Part shown: one piece after another, positions 46,559-55,611 of the stretch
Numbering within the stretch: the stretch's first letter is position 1
Layout: the number at the start of each line of letters is the position of its first letter
NCBI RefSeq assembly: GCF_014850955.1
Contig: NZ_JACXSS010000001.1
Location: forward strand, 1,984,001-2,048,000
Source: Methylomonas albis
Lineage (GTDB): Bacteria; Pseudomonadota; Gammaproteobacteria; Methylococcales; Methylomonadaceae
DNA length: 64,000 bases
Direction of reading: 5' to 3'
Made by a program: the position numbers and the translations under genes
The notes under the pieces: model-generated
Databases searched by the model: none
What the model was told of the DNA's origin: nothing
The model's input: the letters and a program-made list of their open reading frames with translations, nothing else

Positions 46559-47179
46559 TTACTCTACTCGATAACCTTCCTCCATCAACACCCGTTTAAC
46601 AACCGGACGAGACAGCATCAAACGATAGTGTTTCAAGCAGTTTTCCGGCAAGGTAACGCCGGTTTTATCCGCCCAAAACTCCACGTAAAACAAAGCGGCA
46701 TCGGCGATGCTGAAATTCCCCAGTGCATAACCTTCGGTGGGCAATTGCGCGTTTAAGATCGCAAATGCTTTAGTGACAATGTCCAGTCCTTGGGCTTTTA
46801 CTGCGTCGTGATCGGCTGGGCTTGGGGTGAATTTCTCGGTGGTAAAAATTCTGGCAAAACCTTGGCCGTGAAGTGTGCCGACCGCGTAGTCCATGAGTTC
46901 CATTACTTTCGCATCGCCATCCGCATCGCCGGGTAATAGCTTGGCTTTGGGGTAAGTGCGGGCCAGCCAATAGGCTATGGCTTGGAACTCGGTCAAGGCA
47001 GTACCGTCATTGCGGACCAGGGTTGGAATGCTGGCTTTGGGGTTCAACGCCAAATAGTCAGGCTGGTGTTGATCGCCGGCCATTAAATTGATCAGATGAG
47101 CTTCGAAAATCAGATCCAGTTCTTCCAGCAAAATATGGATGCCGGTGGTGCAGGAGCCGGGTGTCATGTAAAGTTTCAT
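46559..47179 (-). CDS. Glutathione S-transferase, beta-class-like
   Basis: A 206-residue protein. The thioredoxin-fold N-terminus reads MKLYMTPGSCTTGIHILLEEL, with Cys10 at the position of the catalytic cysteine of bacterial beta-class enzymes, then ASIPTL with the cis-proline and the TEFQAIAYWL segment. The C-terminal helical domain follows from about residue 85. It probably conjugates or reduces electrophiles with glutathione. It is the last gene of a four-gene minus-strand unit with a flavin amine oxidase. Confidence 0.9.
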   Translation of the reverse strand: MKLYMTPGSCTTGIHILLEELDLIFEAHLINLMAGDQHQPDYLALNPKASIPTLVRNDGTALTEFQAIAYWLARTYPKAKLLPGDADGDAKVMELMDYAVGTLHGQGFARIFTTEKFTPSPADHDAVKAQGLDIVTKAFAILNAQLPTEGYALGNFSIADAALFYVEFWADKTGVTLPENCLKHYRLMLSRPVVKRVLMEEGYRVE

Positions 47180-47207
47180 AAATTATCCTGTCGGAAAAAC
47201 ATTAGCC

Positions 47208-47669
47208 TTAACGGCGTTCCAGAAAGTAAGCATTAATATCCAGCGCAAAGTTCCGCCAAAGTAAGGCGATATCGCTGCGCACTGCGCTGAGGTAGACCTG
47301 GTCGGGTTTATGTTCGTCCGGGAAATTGGATAAAGCGCAGGATGTGCGATGTTTATCGACCACTATCAACAAAAATTCGTCGATGAAGCCATCGAATACT
47401 GCCAATACCGATTTGGTTAAGTCGGCCAAGCCCTGATTGATTGTGCCGGCGGCATGATCAAAGGGCAGGGTATTTAACTGGTTTAGGGCTTGTTCATAGG
47501 TAGTTTCCAAAACGATCAATACATTGCGTTGAAAACAACCGTCCCAGAGTTGCTGTGATAGATCATGGGCTAATAATTGATCATACTGCTGCTTCATACG
47601 GGTTTTCTGCTCGGTTATAAATCGGTTAAATTCACCGATGCTGGTCGCGTTAAGCGCTGGGTTGTTCAT
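47208..47669 (-). CDS. Unknown 153-residue helical protein
   Basis: A predicted all-helical soluble protein without membrane segment, cysteine cluster or recognised motif (two cysteines only). It starts NNPALNATSIGEFNRFITEQ and contains the hydrophobic helix SVLAVFDGFIDEFLLIVV. It lies between the amine oxidase (16 bp) and the glutathione S-transferase (28 bp) on the same strand, so it is almost surely co-expressed with them. I do not recognise a family. Confidence 0.75.
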   Translation of the reverse strand: MNNPALNATSIGEFNRFITEQKTRMKQQYDQLLAHDLSQQLWDGCFQRNVLIVLETTYEQALNQLNTLPFDHAAGTINQGLADLTKSVLAVFDGFIDEFLLIVVDKHRTSCALSNFPDEHKPDQVYLSAVRSDIALLWRNFALDINAYFLERR

Positions 47670-47685
47670 ATCTAAAATCCTAAAG

Positions 47686-48771
47686 TTAAAGTGTCAATGC
47701 CCTGAAAACCCGATCAGCAGCTTCCAAAGCGCCTTCTAAATAGCCGCCGGCTCTGCTCGCTGTTTCGGTGCCGGAGAAATACAATTTGTCTTGCCAATGG
47801 TCCAATTGCAGCGCACGGTGACCGTAAACGGGATGCTCGAATAGTGGCAAACGATCTTCTGCAGTCGCAGTAAAAGGTTCCTGGCTCCAATCCTGAATCA
47901 CCACACTGAGCGGATTTGCGGCAGCAGGACCGAATAAGCCGGCCATTTGGCGAATGATCAGCGCCGGCAAGCTGTCGCTATACTGTTCGCGGATTTCGGC
48001 GGGCAAACCAAAAAAGCCGAATAGGGCCGCTACGTCCTCGGTGCAGGCGTCGTAGACTTCGGCCAATACTGCGCTCGGATAGGGCGAACGGACGTTGCCG
48101 GAATAGCCTTGTTGACGCCAGAATGCCTCCTCATAAACCAACACCGCCTTGGCATGCCCAGCCATCCAGGTGGCGGTCTCTTGCATCAATGACAGCAAGC
48201 CAGGCGCTAGCGCCGGTTCGAAGCTAATGCTTTGGGCCAGCAAGCGCGGTGGGGCGGCCAGCACGACTTGACGGGCTTGGTGAGTAATAACGGCGTTATC
48301 GGTGGCAAATGTTAAGTCGATGTGACTGCCTTGATCGCTGAGCGCCAGCAAACGGTGCCCCAGGTGTAAAGCGCGCTCCGGTATCTGTTGCAAGAGGCCG
48401 TTGATCAATTGTTGACAGCCGCCGGCAATGCGTCTGGCCTCCGCGTGAGTTTGGGTATCGATATAGCTTGCAGGCGCGGCGTCCGCTTGCACTTGGTAGA
48501 GGCTATGGCCGCGGTCCCACTGTGGCAATAGCGTCAATCCCAAGCGTTGTGCTAATGTCGTAATGCGCGGTTGATCAGCGGGCCACAGCCATGTGGGGCC
48601 CAGGTCTGCGGCAAAAACTTGGGCCGGTATGGACGCGGCAAGAATCCTGCCGCCGCAGCGCTCTCGCCCTTCAAATACGCCGATATTGGATTGGTGTGGA
48701 AGCAGCTTCTCCGCCAAGGACAAGCCGGATAGGCCGGCGCCAATAATCGCCACGTCCAACATTTGCGTCAT
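47686..48771 (-). CDS. FAD-dependent amine oxidase-like protein
   Basis: A protein of about 361 residues from ATG 48771, which overlaps the upstream stop by 4 bp (ATGA); the frame also opens earlier inside the upstream gene. The FAD Rossmann loop is VAIIGAGLSGLSLAEKLL with the following E and the GGRI motif. The C-terminal FAD-binding segment is YFSGTETASRAGGYLEGALEAADRV, diagnostic of flavin monoamine oxidases. It is short compared with the usual 450 residues of monoamine oxidases. The substrate is unknown; amines or a residue of the adjacent 322-aa protein are both possible. Confidence 0.85.
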   Translation of the reverse strand: MTQMLDVAIIGAGLSGLSLAEKLLPHQSNIGVFEGRERCGGRILAASIPAQVFAADLGPTWLWPADQPRITTLAQRLGLTLLPQWDRGHSLYQVQADAAPASYIDTQTHAEARRIAGGCQQLINGLLQQIPERALHLGHRLLALSDQGSHIDLTFATDNAVITHQARQVVLAAPPRLLAQSISFEPALAPGLLSLMQETATWMAGHAKAVLVYEEAFWRQQGYSGNVRSPYPSAVLAEVYDACTEDVAALFGFFGLPAEIREQYSDSLPALIIRQMAGLFGPAAANPLSVVIQDWSQEPFTATAEDRLPLFEHPVYGHRALQLDHWQDKLYFSGTETASRAGGYLEGALEAADRVFRALTL

Positions 48772-49736
48772 ACGGTCAGCGTCGGTTGGCACAGCAGTGA
48801 ATTGCTATGCCATAAGGGCAACGCCGGTGCTTCGGTCGACACGCTCGGCATGATCAGCTTCTTGCGGAAAATATCCCAAACGCCGTCATAGCGTTGTTGT
48901 ACCCGGATACTCCAACCCCAGACGATAGGTAAATGCACCGGTACCCAAATATAGTGATCCGGCCGGTCCGGTCCGGCGTTTTGCATGAAATACACCGTGT
49001 ATTTTTCCAAAACACTAACCGAAGCAACCGAATTGCCGGCAATTTCGGATGGAATGGCTTGCGTCACGGCTTGACTGAATACCAATCTTTGCTGCTGGCT
49101 TTGCTGTTGAAACGCGCCAAGCGGTGTGACCGGCAGATTGTTTGCAGTGTCGGATAGATACAAAACCGGGTCGTTGCCCACCGTCTCGGTATCAATTAAT
49201 GTCATTGTTTCGCCGTCGGTAAAGTGTACTGTCCGGGTTGACTCCACCAGCTGCACTACGCCCAGTTGACTGGCATATGCGGCAGTCATCCATTCCAGTT
49301 CGAAACAAGGCGTCATCCTTAGCGTTGGTGTATTGTCCACCACGCTTACTTCCGGTGCGGCCGTGCTGGTGTCAAGCAAGGTCAAATGGTTGTGACCGGC
49401 TAGCTGCGGGTTTGCGGAGGTATTGTGGAAGCAATTTTTCAACTTGTTGCTCAGCAAGTCGCTGTTCCAAACAAATGCCTGAACCGGCGATTCTTGGATA
49501 TTCACTGCGGTCGTCTCGGCCTGTTCGACGCTGAGCCGGTAATGGCCAAGCAGACCGTTTTGTAGATCATGCTCCAAATCACCGAGTGAGTTATCAGCCA
49601 ATTTTTCTGTGTCTATGTGGTAACGATGGCCGGCTTGTATGACGGGTTTGCTCAGTTTAGGCGGCGCCGGGGTCGCTCGGGGCAGTGGGAAAATGTATTC
49701 CATGGTTTGGCTGTTACTTTGAATGCCATCAGGCAT
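48768..49736 (-). CDS. Unknown 322-residue protein paired with the amine oxidase
   Basis: A protein with no recognised domain, rich in beta-strand-like stretches, no signal peptide or membrane segment. It has a Pro-rich N-terminus (PLPRATPAPPKLSKP). The start is ambiguous: 49736 or the in-frame ATG at 49703 (MEYIFPLP); neither has a convincing ribosome site. It is the first gene of the four-gene unit and is coupled by ATGA to the amine oxidase. Such pairing suggests a partner or a substrate. Confidence 0.65.
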   Translation of the reverse strand: MPDGIQSNSQTMEYIFPLPRATPAPPKLSKPVIQAGHRYHIDTEKLADNSLGDLEHDLQNGLLGHYRLSVEQAETTAVNIQESPVQAFVWNSDLLSNKLKNCFHNTSANPQLAGHNHLTLLDTSTAAPEVSVVDNTPTLRMTPCFELEWMTAAYASQLGVVQLVESTRTVHFTDGETMTLIDTETVGNDPVLYLSDTANNLPVTPLGAFQQQSQQQRLVFSQAVTQAIPSEIAGNSVASVSVLEKYTVYFMQNAGPDRPDHYIWVPVHLPIVWGWSIRVQQRYDGVWDIFRKKLIMPSVSTEAPALPLWHSNSLLCQPTLTV

Positions 49737-49979
49737 TCAAGAATGAGGCCAAGTCCCTAAATAGCCGCATTCACAGCTAATGTGTGTGAAAGTCATTGAT
49801 AGATAGGGAGGGTTGCGCTAATTCAAATTGCCAAACGATGTCGTGGATGCGACAAAATCAGCGCGCTTGTCACAATTAGCGCTAACCTCCGCCGCTTTGC
49901 CTACCTTAATCGTATTGGCTTGCCATACGAGGAGAAGGGTTTTACAGTGCTAGCACTTTCATATTTTTTGGGGAAAATC

Positions 49980-50378
49980 ATGCGAAATTTACTCATAACG
50001 ACGCTATTGCTAGTGCCAATGGCCGCTGCCGCTGAAAACGAGGCATTTAAAAATATGGACAAAGCGCAAATGGAGCAGGTGATGCAGCAAATGCAAACCA
50101 TGCAAAACTGCGTAAAGAACATCGATAAAGCGGATATGCAGGCCTTTCAAGCGCAAGCCAAACAGATGAGCGCCGAAGTTAAGAGTTTATGCGCGGCGGG
50201 AAAACGCGATGCGGCGATGGCCAGAGCGATGGACTTTGGTAAAGACGTATCGGCCAATAAAGCCATGCAGCAAATGAAGCAATGCGGGGAAGGCATCACT
50301 GAAGTCATGCCCTTGCTGCCCGACGTTGCTAAGGACCAAAGCCAACAAGGTTCGCCGCGGCATGTTTGCGATCACTAA
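49980..50378 (+). CDS. Small secreted methionine/glutamine-rich protein
   Basis: A 132-residue protein from ATG 49980, chosen because GGGGAAAATC precedes it and because it begins with a clear signal peptide (MRNLLITTLLLVPMAAAA, cut near AAA-EN). The mature part is helical and rich in Met and Gln (MEQVMQQMQTMQNC), with four cysteines, including one in the C-terminal CDH. The cysteines may form disulfides in the periplasm. Function unknown; it is similar in kind to the secreted protein at 51187. Confidence 0.75.
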   Translation: MRNLLITTLLLVPMAAAAENEAFKNMDKAQMEQVMQQMQTMQNCVKNIDKADMQAFQAQAKQMSAEVKSLCAAGKRDAAMARAMDFGKDVSANKAMQQMKQCGEGITEVMPLLPDVAKDQSQQGSPRHVCDH

Positions 50379-50486
50379 ATTTTAGCGCACCATTTTGGTT
50401 AGTTTTTTCTCAGTAAAATTTTACGGTTATATGCTTCAAACCCGCACCAGCCCTGATATAATCGAATTTTTGACCTGGGGGTTTGT

Positions 50487-50747
50487 ATGGCTGTTGATCT
50501 GGTAGAGTTAAAAGCAGTATTGGCTCGGATGGAAGCTGCTTTGAATAGCATCACTGAAATGGATTCTGAAGTACTTGAATTTATCGATGCAAATTATACG
50601 GATTTATTGAACGATCAAAAAATGGTGCAGGTGTTCAAAAATGTCGGCGATGCCGAGGATGAACTGCAAAGGCAGTTGAACTTCTTGCGTGTCCGCTTGA
50701 CTGCCGGTATCCCGGAGTTTAAAGAAGTGTGCGACGTAGCGGCTTAA
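50487..50747 (+). CDS. Small helical protein, unknown
   Basis: An 86-residue acidic, helical, probably coiled-coil protein (ELKAVLARMEAALNSITEM). GGGGG lies 6 bp before the ATG. No signal peptide or cysteine pattern; one cysteine near the end. No family recognised. It lies 109 bp after the secreted-protein gene and is followed by a long inverted repeat. Confidence 0.65.
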   Translation: MAVDLVELKAVLARMEAALNSITEMDSEVLEFIDANYTDLLNDQKMVQVFKNVGDAEDELQRQLNFLRVRLTAGIPEFKEVCDVAA

Positions 50748-51186
50748 GCTGGTTTCAATCGCCAATCATTGTTTGAAGTAAACAGCGGGAAGCAACGCGA
50801 TTTTGCTGGCTCTATCTGCATAATCGCGTTGCTTCCCCCTTATGTTCTTAGCTATTTCCCTCCCGCTCACCCATCCCGTTCATCATTCCGGTTTTGCCGG
50901 CGCTGCAGTGCCTCAAATCCAAACAGGATAAGGGATTATTCTACTTTGTCGCCGCTTTTCACTTGTTGCCTGGTATCTTACTGGGTCTGGGCTGAAACCT
51001 AAGACTCTCAAAGGCCGACTCGATCAATATCGCGCTGAAATGCGATGACGACAAGTCGAGACGCTTTTCGATTAAGCTCAGTACAGCTTTAATTTGCCTT
51101 AGGCATTAAACAGCCGACCTTTCCCATTTGATCCCGCATCGCGTAAAATCGCCAGCCAATATTAGGCCCCCTTTGGAGAGCAAATC
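50748..51186. other. Intergenic region with a long inverted repeat
   Basis: About 440 bp. It holds the 16-bp inverted repeat at 50787-50837 and otherwise no convincing gene on either strand. The final 60 bp must contain the promoter of the secreted protein at 51187. Confidence 0.45.
50787..50837. repeat. Perfect 16-bp inverted repeat
   Basis: GGGAAGCAACGCGATT at 50787-50802 is exactly complementary to 50822-50837, with a 19-nt loop. It follows the small helical gene by 39 bp, so it could act as a terminator even though the trailing sequence is C-rich rather than T-rich. A stem this long without mismatches is also seen in dispersed repeats and structured mRNA ends. Confidence 0.6.
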
Positions 51187-51573
51187 ATGAAATACCGTTT
51201 AATTGTCGCGCTGATGATGGTCGCAGGTTTCGCCTGGGCGGAAGAGGCCAAGGAAGAGTGGAATGCAACTACCTTAAAAGACGAGACCATTCAGAAAATT
51301 CAGCAAGCCCAGTACACTTATAAGAAATGCGTGGTGGATACCATGCAAAAACCGGAGTTTGCCAAGCTGGAAAGCCGTAATGCTACCGATGCGATCATTA
51401 GATTGTGCGAGCCGACGCTCGCCGAAATACGCAAAGTGTATACCGATGCCGAAGTGCCGGCCGTCGTAGCGGATCGGCATTTAAAGAAAATGCGGATACA
51501 GGTGACACGTAATTTGCTGCAAGAATTGATGTATGCGGAAGCCGCCAAGAAGTCCGGTATGCCTGGCAACTGA
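51187..51573 (+). CDS. Small secreted protein, unknown
   Basis: A 128-residue protein with a signal peptide (MKYRLIVALMMVAGFAWA, cut near WA-EE), a ribosome site GGAG 7 bp before the ATG, and a helical mature part with two cysteines (KKCVVDT and RLCEPT) that probably form one disulfide. The pattern is repeated in uncharacterised periplasmic proteins of gammaproteobacteria. No enzyme motif is visible. Confidence 0.75.
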   Translation: MKYRLIVALMMVAGFAWAEEAKEEWNATTLKDETIQKIQQAQYTYKKCVVDTMQKPEFAKLESRNATDAIIRLCEPTLAEIRKVYTDAEVPAVVADRHLKKMRIQVTRNLLQELMYAEAAKKSGMPGN

Positions 51574-51809
51574 TCGTCTTAGGCGATTTATGGCAATACA
51601 TGTACTCAAACCAAGCAATTTGCCGTTCGCTTCGGCTCCGCTCAGCGGACGACATATTGAATGGGTACAAACGTTCTCAAAAATCGCCTTAATACTGTCT
51701 CCAATGGAATTGTCATACCAGTTTAATGCCGGCAGGGTTTACCCTTTGACAAGCTTGAACAGCAGACGATAAAGCCATTGTTTCAATTACTAATCATCAC
51801 TCGTTTTTC

Positions 51810-52454
51810 ATGAATACCTACACCATTGATTTATCCTTGCGTCCAACTACCTTCGATTTATGGCATGTGTGTTTGGCCGGCACCGCCGCGCTGTTGGCTT
51901 TGATCTTAATTATGGTCTTAGTCTCGGTCCTGCTGGGCATGCGCCGTTGCAAATCCGCCGTGCCGGCTGTCGCCCCTGTCGCGCCGCCACCTGAAATCAA
52001 AATCGTCGAGAAGATCGTCGAAGTGGAAAAAATTGTCCAAGCCCCGGCGCCGGAACCGGTGGTTTTGAAAGAAGCGACGCCTGACGCGGCCTTGCAATTA
52101 TTGAGTTTGCTGCAAAAAGAAGCCCGTTTTATCGACTTTATCAAAGAAGATGTTAGCGCTTTTTCCGATGCCGAGATCGGTGCGGCGGCGCGGGTGGTGC
52201 ATCAAGGCTGCAGCAAGGCGGTCAGCGAACATTTCACCTTGGCCGCCGTTAGTAACGATCCGGAAGGCAACCGTGTCACGCTCAACAAAGGCTTCGATGC
52301 CGCGTCATTTCGTTTGACCGGCAATATCGTCGGCGAAGCGCCGTTCACCGGCACCTTGGTGCATAAAGGCTGGCAAGTCACCGATCTGCGTTTGCCGAAA
52401 TTAACCCAAGGCCATAATGCCAAAATCGTCGCGCCGGCCGAGGTGGAATTATGA
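51810..52454 (+). CDS. DUF2760 membrane protein paired with Hsp70
   Basis: A 214-residue protein with one membrane segment at about residues 20-46 (VCLAGTAALLALILIMVLVSVLL), a Val/Lys/Glu linker (EIKIVEKIVEVEKIVQ), then a conserved soluble domain (about 85-214; LLSLLQKEARFIDFIKEDVSAFSDAEIGAAARVVH) that matches DUF2760. Such proteins are encoded directly upstream of an Hsp70-like protein, as here, with a 4-bp overlap. The molecular role is unknown. A membrane anchor for the chaperone is a reasonable guess. Confidence 0.85.
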   Translation: MNTYTIDLSLRPTTFDLWHVCLAGTAALLALILIMVLVSVLLGMRRCKSAVPAVAPVAPPPEIKIVEKIVEVEKIVQAPAPEPVVLKEATPDAALQLLSLLQKEARFIDFIKEDVSAFSDAEIGAAARVVHQGCSKAVSEHFTLAAVSNDPEGNRVTLNKGFDAASFRLTGNIVGEAPFTGTLVHKGWQVTDLRLPKLTQGHNAKIVAPAEVEL

Positions 52455-54286
52455 CGGCGCGTTATTCGGTCGGTATCGATTTGGGGACTACACATTGTGT
52501 ATTGTCTTATGTCGATCTGGAAGCCGGCGACGATAACGTGCTGCTGGAGGTATTGGCCATTCCACAACTAACCGGGCCGGGCACCATAGAGGATAAGGCG
52601 CAACTGCCGTCTTTTACCTATTTGGCGCATCCGGCCGAGATTGCCGAAGGCGCCACCGCCTTGCCGTGGACAGCGCATCCTGAGTATCTGGTTGGCGAAA
52701 TCGCCCGCAATCTGGGCAGCAAAACCCCTATTCGCTTGGTATCCAGCGCCAAAAGCTGGTTGTGCCATGCCGGCGTCGATTGCAAACAGGCGATTTTACC
52801 GGCCGAGGCGCCGGAAGATGTGGCGCGGATTTCGCCGTTTGCGGCCACTAAAGCCTATCTGCAACATTTGCGCGACGCCTGGAATCATCATTTCCCGGAA
52901 CACCATTTACAAGATCAAGACGTCACCATCACGGTGCCGGCTTCGTTCGACCCTGCGGCTCGGGAATTGACGGTGGAAGCCGCGCGCTCGGTGGGCTTGG
53001 GCCAGGCGGTATTACTGGAAGAGCCCCAAGCGGCTTTATACAGCTGGATCGAAAACAGCGAAGGCGACTGGCGCAATCATGTGCAAATCGGCGATGTAAT
53101 TTTGGTGGCTGACATTGGCGGCGGTACTACCGACTTGTCGTTGATTGCGGTGACCGAGCTGGACGGCAATCTGCAGCTGACGCGAGTCGCGGTTGGTGAT
53201 CATATTCTGTTAGGTGGCGACAATATGGACTTGGCCTTGGCCTATACCGTCAAAGCTAAACTAGAACAAGAAACCGGTAAGCGCTTGGAGTCCTGGCAAT
53301 TGCAGGCTTTAACCCATGCCTGCCGGGAAGCCAAAGAGAAACTGTTCAATCAACCCGAGCTGGCTAGCATGCCCTTGGTGGTAGCCAGCCGAGGATCGTC
53401 CTTGATCGGTGGCACTTTGCGCACCGAACTGACCCGCGACGAGTTGAACCGCATCTTGGTGGAAGGCTTTTTGCCGTGGATACCGGTCAGCGAAAGACCC
53501 GTGGTGCGGCCGCGTAGCGGTTTGCGTACCGCCGGTTTGCCTTACGCCCAGGACGCCGGCATCACCCGTCATTTGGCGGCCTTTTTGGCACGGCAGAAAG
53601 AAGCGACCGGTGAATTGCCGGATCATGTCTTACCTGAACACGCCAGTTTCTTGCACCCGACTGCGGTGTTGTTCAATGGCGGGGTGTTAAAAGCCGGTTT
53701 AATGGCCGAGCGTTTGCTGCAGATATTGAATAATTGGTTAGAAGCCGAACAGGCCGCGCCGGCCAGACTATTGCAAGGCGCCGATCTGGATTTGGCGGTG
53801 GCTCGCGGAGCTGCCTACTATGGCTTTGTGCGACAAGGCAAGGGCGTACGGATCAAAGGCGGCACGGCGGCGGCCTATTATGTCGGTATCGAGAGCTCCA
53901 TGCCGGCCGTTCCCGGCTTACCTGCTGAAATCGAAGCACTATGCATCGCGCCGTTTGGCATGGAAGAGGGTAGCGAACAAGAGTTGCCCAACGACGAATT
54001 CGGTTTGATCATCGGCGAGCCGGTACGCTTCCGCTTTTTCGGTTCGAAAACCCGCCGCGACGATGCCGTGGGAGTACGTTTGGAATATTGGCAAGACGAC
54101 GAACTGGAAGAACTGGACGAGATTGAGATTACCCTGCCGGAAGAAGGCCGCCATGCCGGCGACATCGTGCCGGTACATTTGTCGGCGGCGGTGACCGAAG
54201 TAGGGACCTTGGAATTAAAAGCCATTTCCAAACGCGACCAACAGCGCTGGAAAATCGAGTTTGATGTCAGGGCTGGCGAAGCTTGA
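52451..54286 (+). CDS. Hsp70-family protein (DnaK-like, non-canonical)
   Basis: A 611-residue protein with the actin-like ATPase fold: GIDLGTTHCVLSY (phosphate 1), VADIGGGTTDLSL (phosphate 2) and VLFNGGVLKAGLM (adenosine loop). The C-terminal substrate domain (about 450-611) is beta-rich and lacks the usual DnaK lid. These proteins form a subfamily found beside DUF2760 proteins, often with a second, larger Hsp70 next to them. That second copy is missing here. It starts at the ATGA overlap with the DUF2760 gene. Confidence 0.9.
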   Translation: MTARYSVGIDLGTTHCVLSYVDLEAGDDNVLLEVLAIPQLTGPGTIEDKAQLPSFTYLAHPAEIAEGATALPWTAHPEYLVGEIARNLGSKTPIRLVSSAKSWLCHAGVDCKQAILPAEAPEDVARISPFAATKAYLQHLRDAWNHHFPEHHLQDQDVTITVPASFDPAARELTVEAARSVGLGQAVLLEEPQAALYSWIENSEGDWRNHVQIGDVILVADIGGGTTDLSLIAVTELDGNLQLTRVAVGDHILLGGDNMDLALAYTVKAKLEQETGKRLESWQLQALTHACREAKEKLFNQPELASMPLVVASRGSSLIGGTLRTELTRDELNRILVEGFLPWIPVSERPVVRPRSGLRTAGLPYAQDAGITRHLAAFLARQKEATGELPDHVLPEHASFLHPTAVLFNGGVLKAGLMAERLLQILNNWLEAEQAAPARLLQGADLDLAVARGAAYYGFVRQGKGVRIKGGTAAAYYVGIESSMPAVPGLPAEIEALCIAPFGMEEGSEQELPNDEFGLIIGEPVRFRFFGSKTRRDDAVGVRLEYWQDDELEELDEIEITLPEEGRHAGDIVPVHLSAAVTEVGTLELKAISKRDQQRWKIEFDVRAGEA

Positions 54287-54347
54287 TTTAAGTAAACCGG
54301 CCTATTTCCCGCGATACTCCGTTTGGGCTGAGCGTGTCTCTAAAATA

Positions 54348-54382
54348 AAACCCGCTTCTTTCCAGGAAAGCAGCGGGTTTTT
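54348..54382. terminator. Bidirectional intrinsic terminator
   Basis: AAACCCGCTTCTTTCC and GGAAAGCAGCGGGTTT form a long stem around a single A, with a T run on the plus strand and an A run preceding it, so it can end transcription from both sides. It lies between the converging Hsp70 and OmpA-like genes, which fits its role exactly. Confidence 0.85.
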
Positions 54383-54405
54383 TATGATCAGCTCAATCTG
54401 AAACC

Positions 54406-55356
54406 TTATTGCTGTTGATAGTAAGGCTGCTGTTGGTACTGCTGCTGATATTGTTGGTTCTGTTGCGGATACCCCTGCTGTGGGTACTGCTGATATTGTG
54501 GGTTCTGCTGCGGATAGCCTTGCTGCGGATTCCCCTGGTATTGCTGATTCTGCTGAGGGTAGCTTTGCTGTTGCGGGTAGCCCTGCTGATACGGTTGGTT
54601 TTGCTGCGGATAAGTTTGTTGTGGATAGCCGCCTTGTTGTTGATACGGTTGGGTTTGTTGTTGCGGGTATCCTTGCTGGGGTGGTTGCGCGGCCCCGGCA
54701 TTTTGATTGGCGTTAATCGCCAGTTCTACCCGGCGGTTGAGCGCGCGGTTGGCGTCGCTGGTGTTAGGTACTTTAGGTGAGCTTTCACCCATGCCTTGCT
54801 GCGAAATTCGCATACGGTTCACGCCGCGTTGTCCCAAAAAGTTAGCAACGCTGGTGGCCCGTGCTTCGGATAAACGTTGATTGTCCGCATCCGAACCCAC
54901 ATCGTCAGTGTGGCCGGTGACGGAAATAGTTGACTCGGGATAACTGCTCAACACTCTAGCCACCGGATCCAGAGCGTTTTGCGCTTCGGGGGTTAAATCG
55001 GCTTTGCCAAAGGCGAACGTGACGTTGCTGGTGCTGGGCATGTTGAGCGTCAATTGGTTTTGGGCGGTACGCTGTACTTCAATGCCGGTGCCTTGCAGCG
55101 ATTGCTGCATCTCTTCTTGCTGTTTATCCATGTAATAACCGACACCCGCGCCCACCGCGGCGCCCGCCAATGCCCCCAGTCCGGCGTTTTTCCAGTCGTT
55201 GCCGCCGAATAAGGTGCCGGCACCCGCGCCGACCGCCGCGCCGACACCGGCACCCTTGCCCAGGTTACTCATGCCTGACTGGCCGGTATATGGATTGGTC
55301 GTGCAAGCCGTGCTTAATGCAGCGATGATGGTTGTTATAAGTATTTTTTTTGTCAT
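54406..55356 (-). CDS. OmpA-family lipoprotein with glycine zipper and Gln/Pro/Tyr-rich tail
   Basis: A protein of about 316 residues from ATG 55356 (GGAAAAGACT precedes it); the frame also opens at a TTG four codons earlier. A lipoprotein signal ([12 protein letters not shown]) anchors it to the outer membrane. A glycine-zipper segment ([20 protein letters not shown]) is followed by a coiled linker and an OmpA-like peptidoglycan-binding domain (about 110-225; [23 protein letters not shown]). The last 90 residues are a low-complexity tail of PQQGYPQQ-type repeats. It probably ties the outer membrane to the cell wall. The tail is unusual for the family. Confidence 0.92.
   Translation of the reverse strand: MTKKILITTIIAALSTACTTNPYTGQSGMSNLGKGAGVGAAVGAGAGTLFGGNDWKNAGLGALAGAAVGAGVGYYMDKQQEEMQQSLQGTGIEVQRTAQNQLTLNMPSTSNVTFAFGKADLTPEAQNALDPVARVLSSYPESTISVTGHTDDVGSDADNQRLSEARATSVANFLGQRGVNRMRISQQGMGESSPKVPNTSDANRALNRRVELAINANQNAGAAQPPQQGYPQQQTQPYQQQGGYPQQTYPQQNQPYQQGYPQQQSYPQQNQQYQGNPQQGYPQQNPQYQQYPQQGYPQQNQQYQQQYQQQPYYQQQ
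54410..54680 (-). repeat. Low-complexity Gln/Pro/Tyr/Gly coding repeat
   Basis: About 90 codons with many short imperfect repeats encoding [17 protein letters not shown] and YQQYPQQ. The DNA is built mainly from CAG/CAA, CCG/CCT, TAT and GGC codons. Such tracts can vary in length by slippage. It explains the spurious reading frames on the other strand (a plus-strand frame rich in LL, RI and LV repeats). Confidence 0.85.
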
Positions 55357-55611
55357 AGTCTTTTCCAACGTAATTGCTTAAAAACCCTTAAATTGTCCGC
55401 TGAGTTAGCAAACCCCAAAAGTGCGGGTGAATTAAAACCAAGTTCGCTTAATCGTGGCTTAAAGCGGAGTGGATAGTGTGCCAGCTTAAAACGCCTTCCT
55501 CCTTAGTACCCGAGTATGCCAGGAATGCTGAGCGCATTGGGACGGTGCAAGTAAAAACCCACTTAATGGCGGATCAAATCAGCAGTGTTCGAGTTATTTT
55601 CTCCATCAGTC

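Noticed and set aside
54409-54780. Leucine/isoleucine-rich plus-strand frame
   Set aside because: It is the reverse complement of the OmpA Gln/Pro repeat tail; the apparent membrane protein is an artefact of CAG-type repeats.
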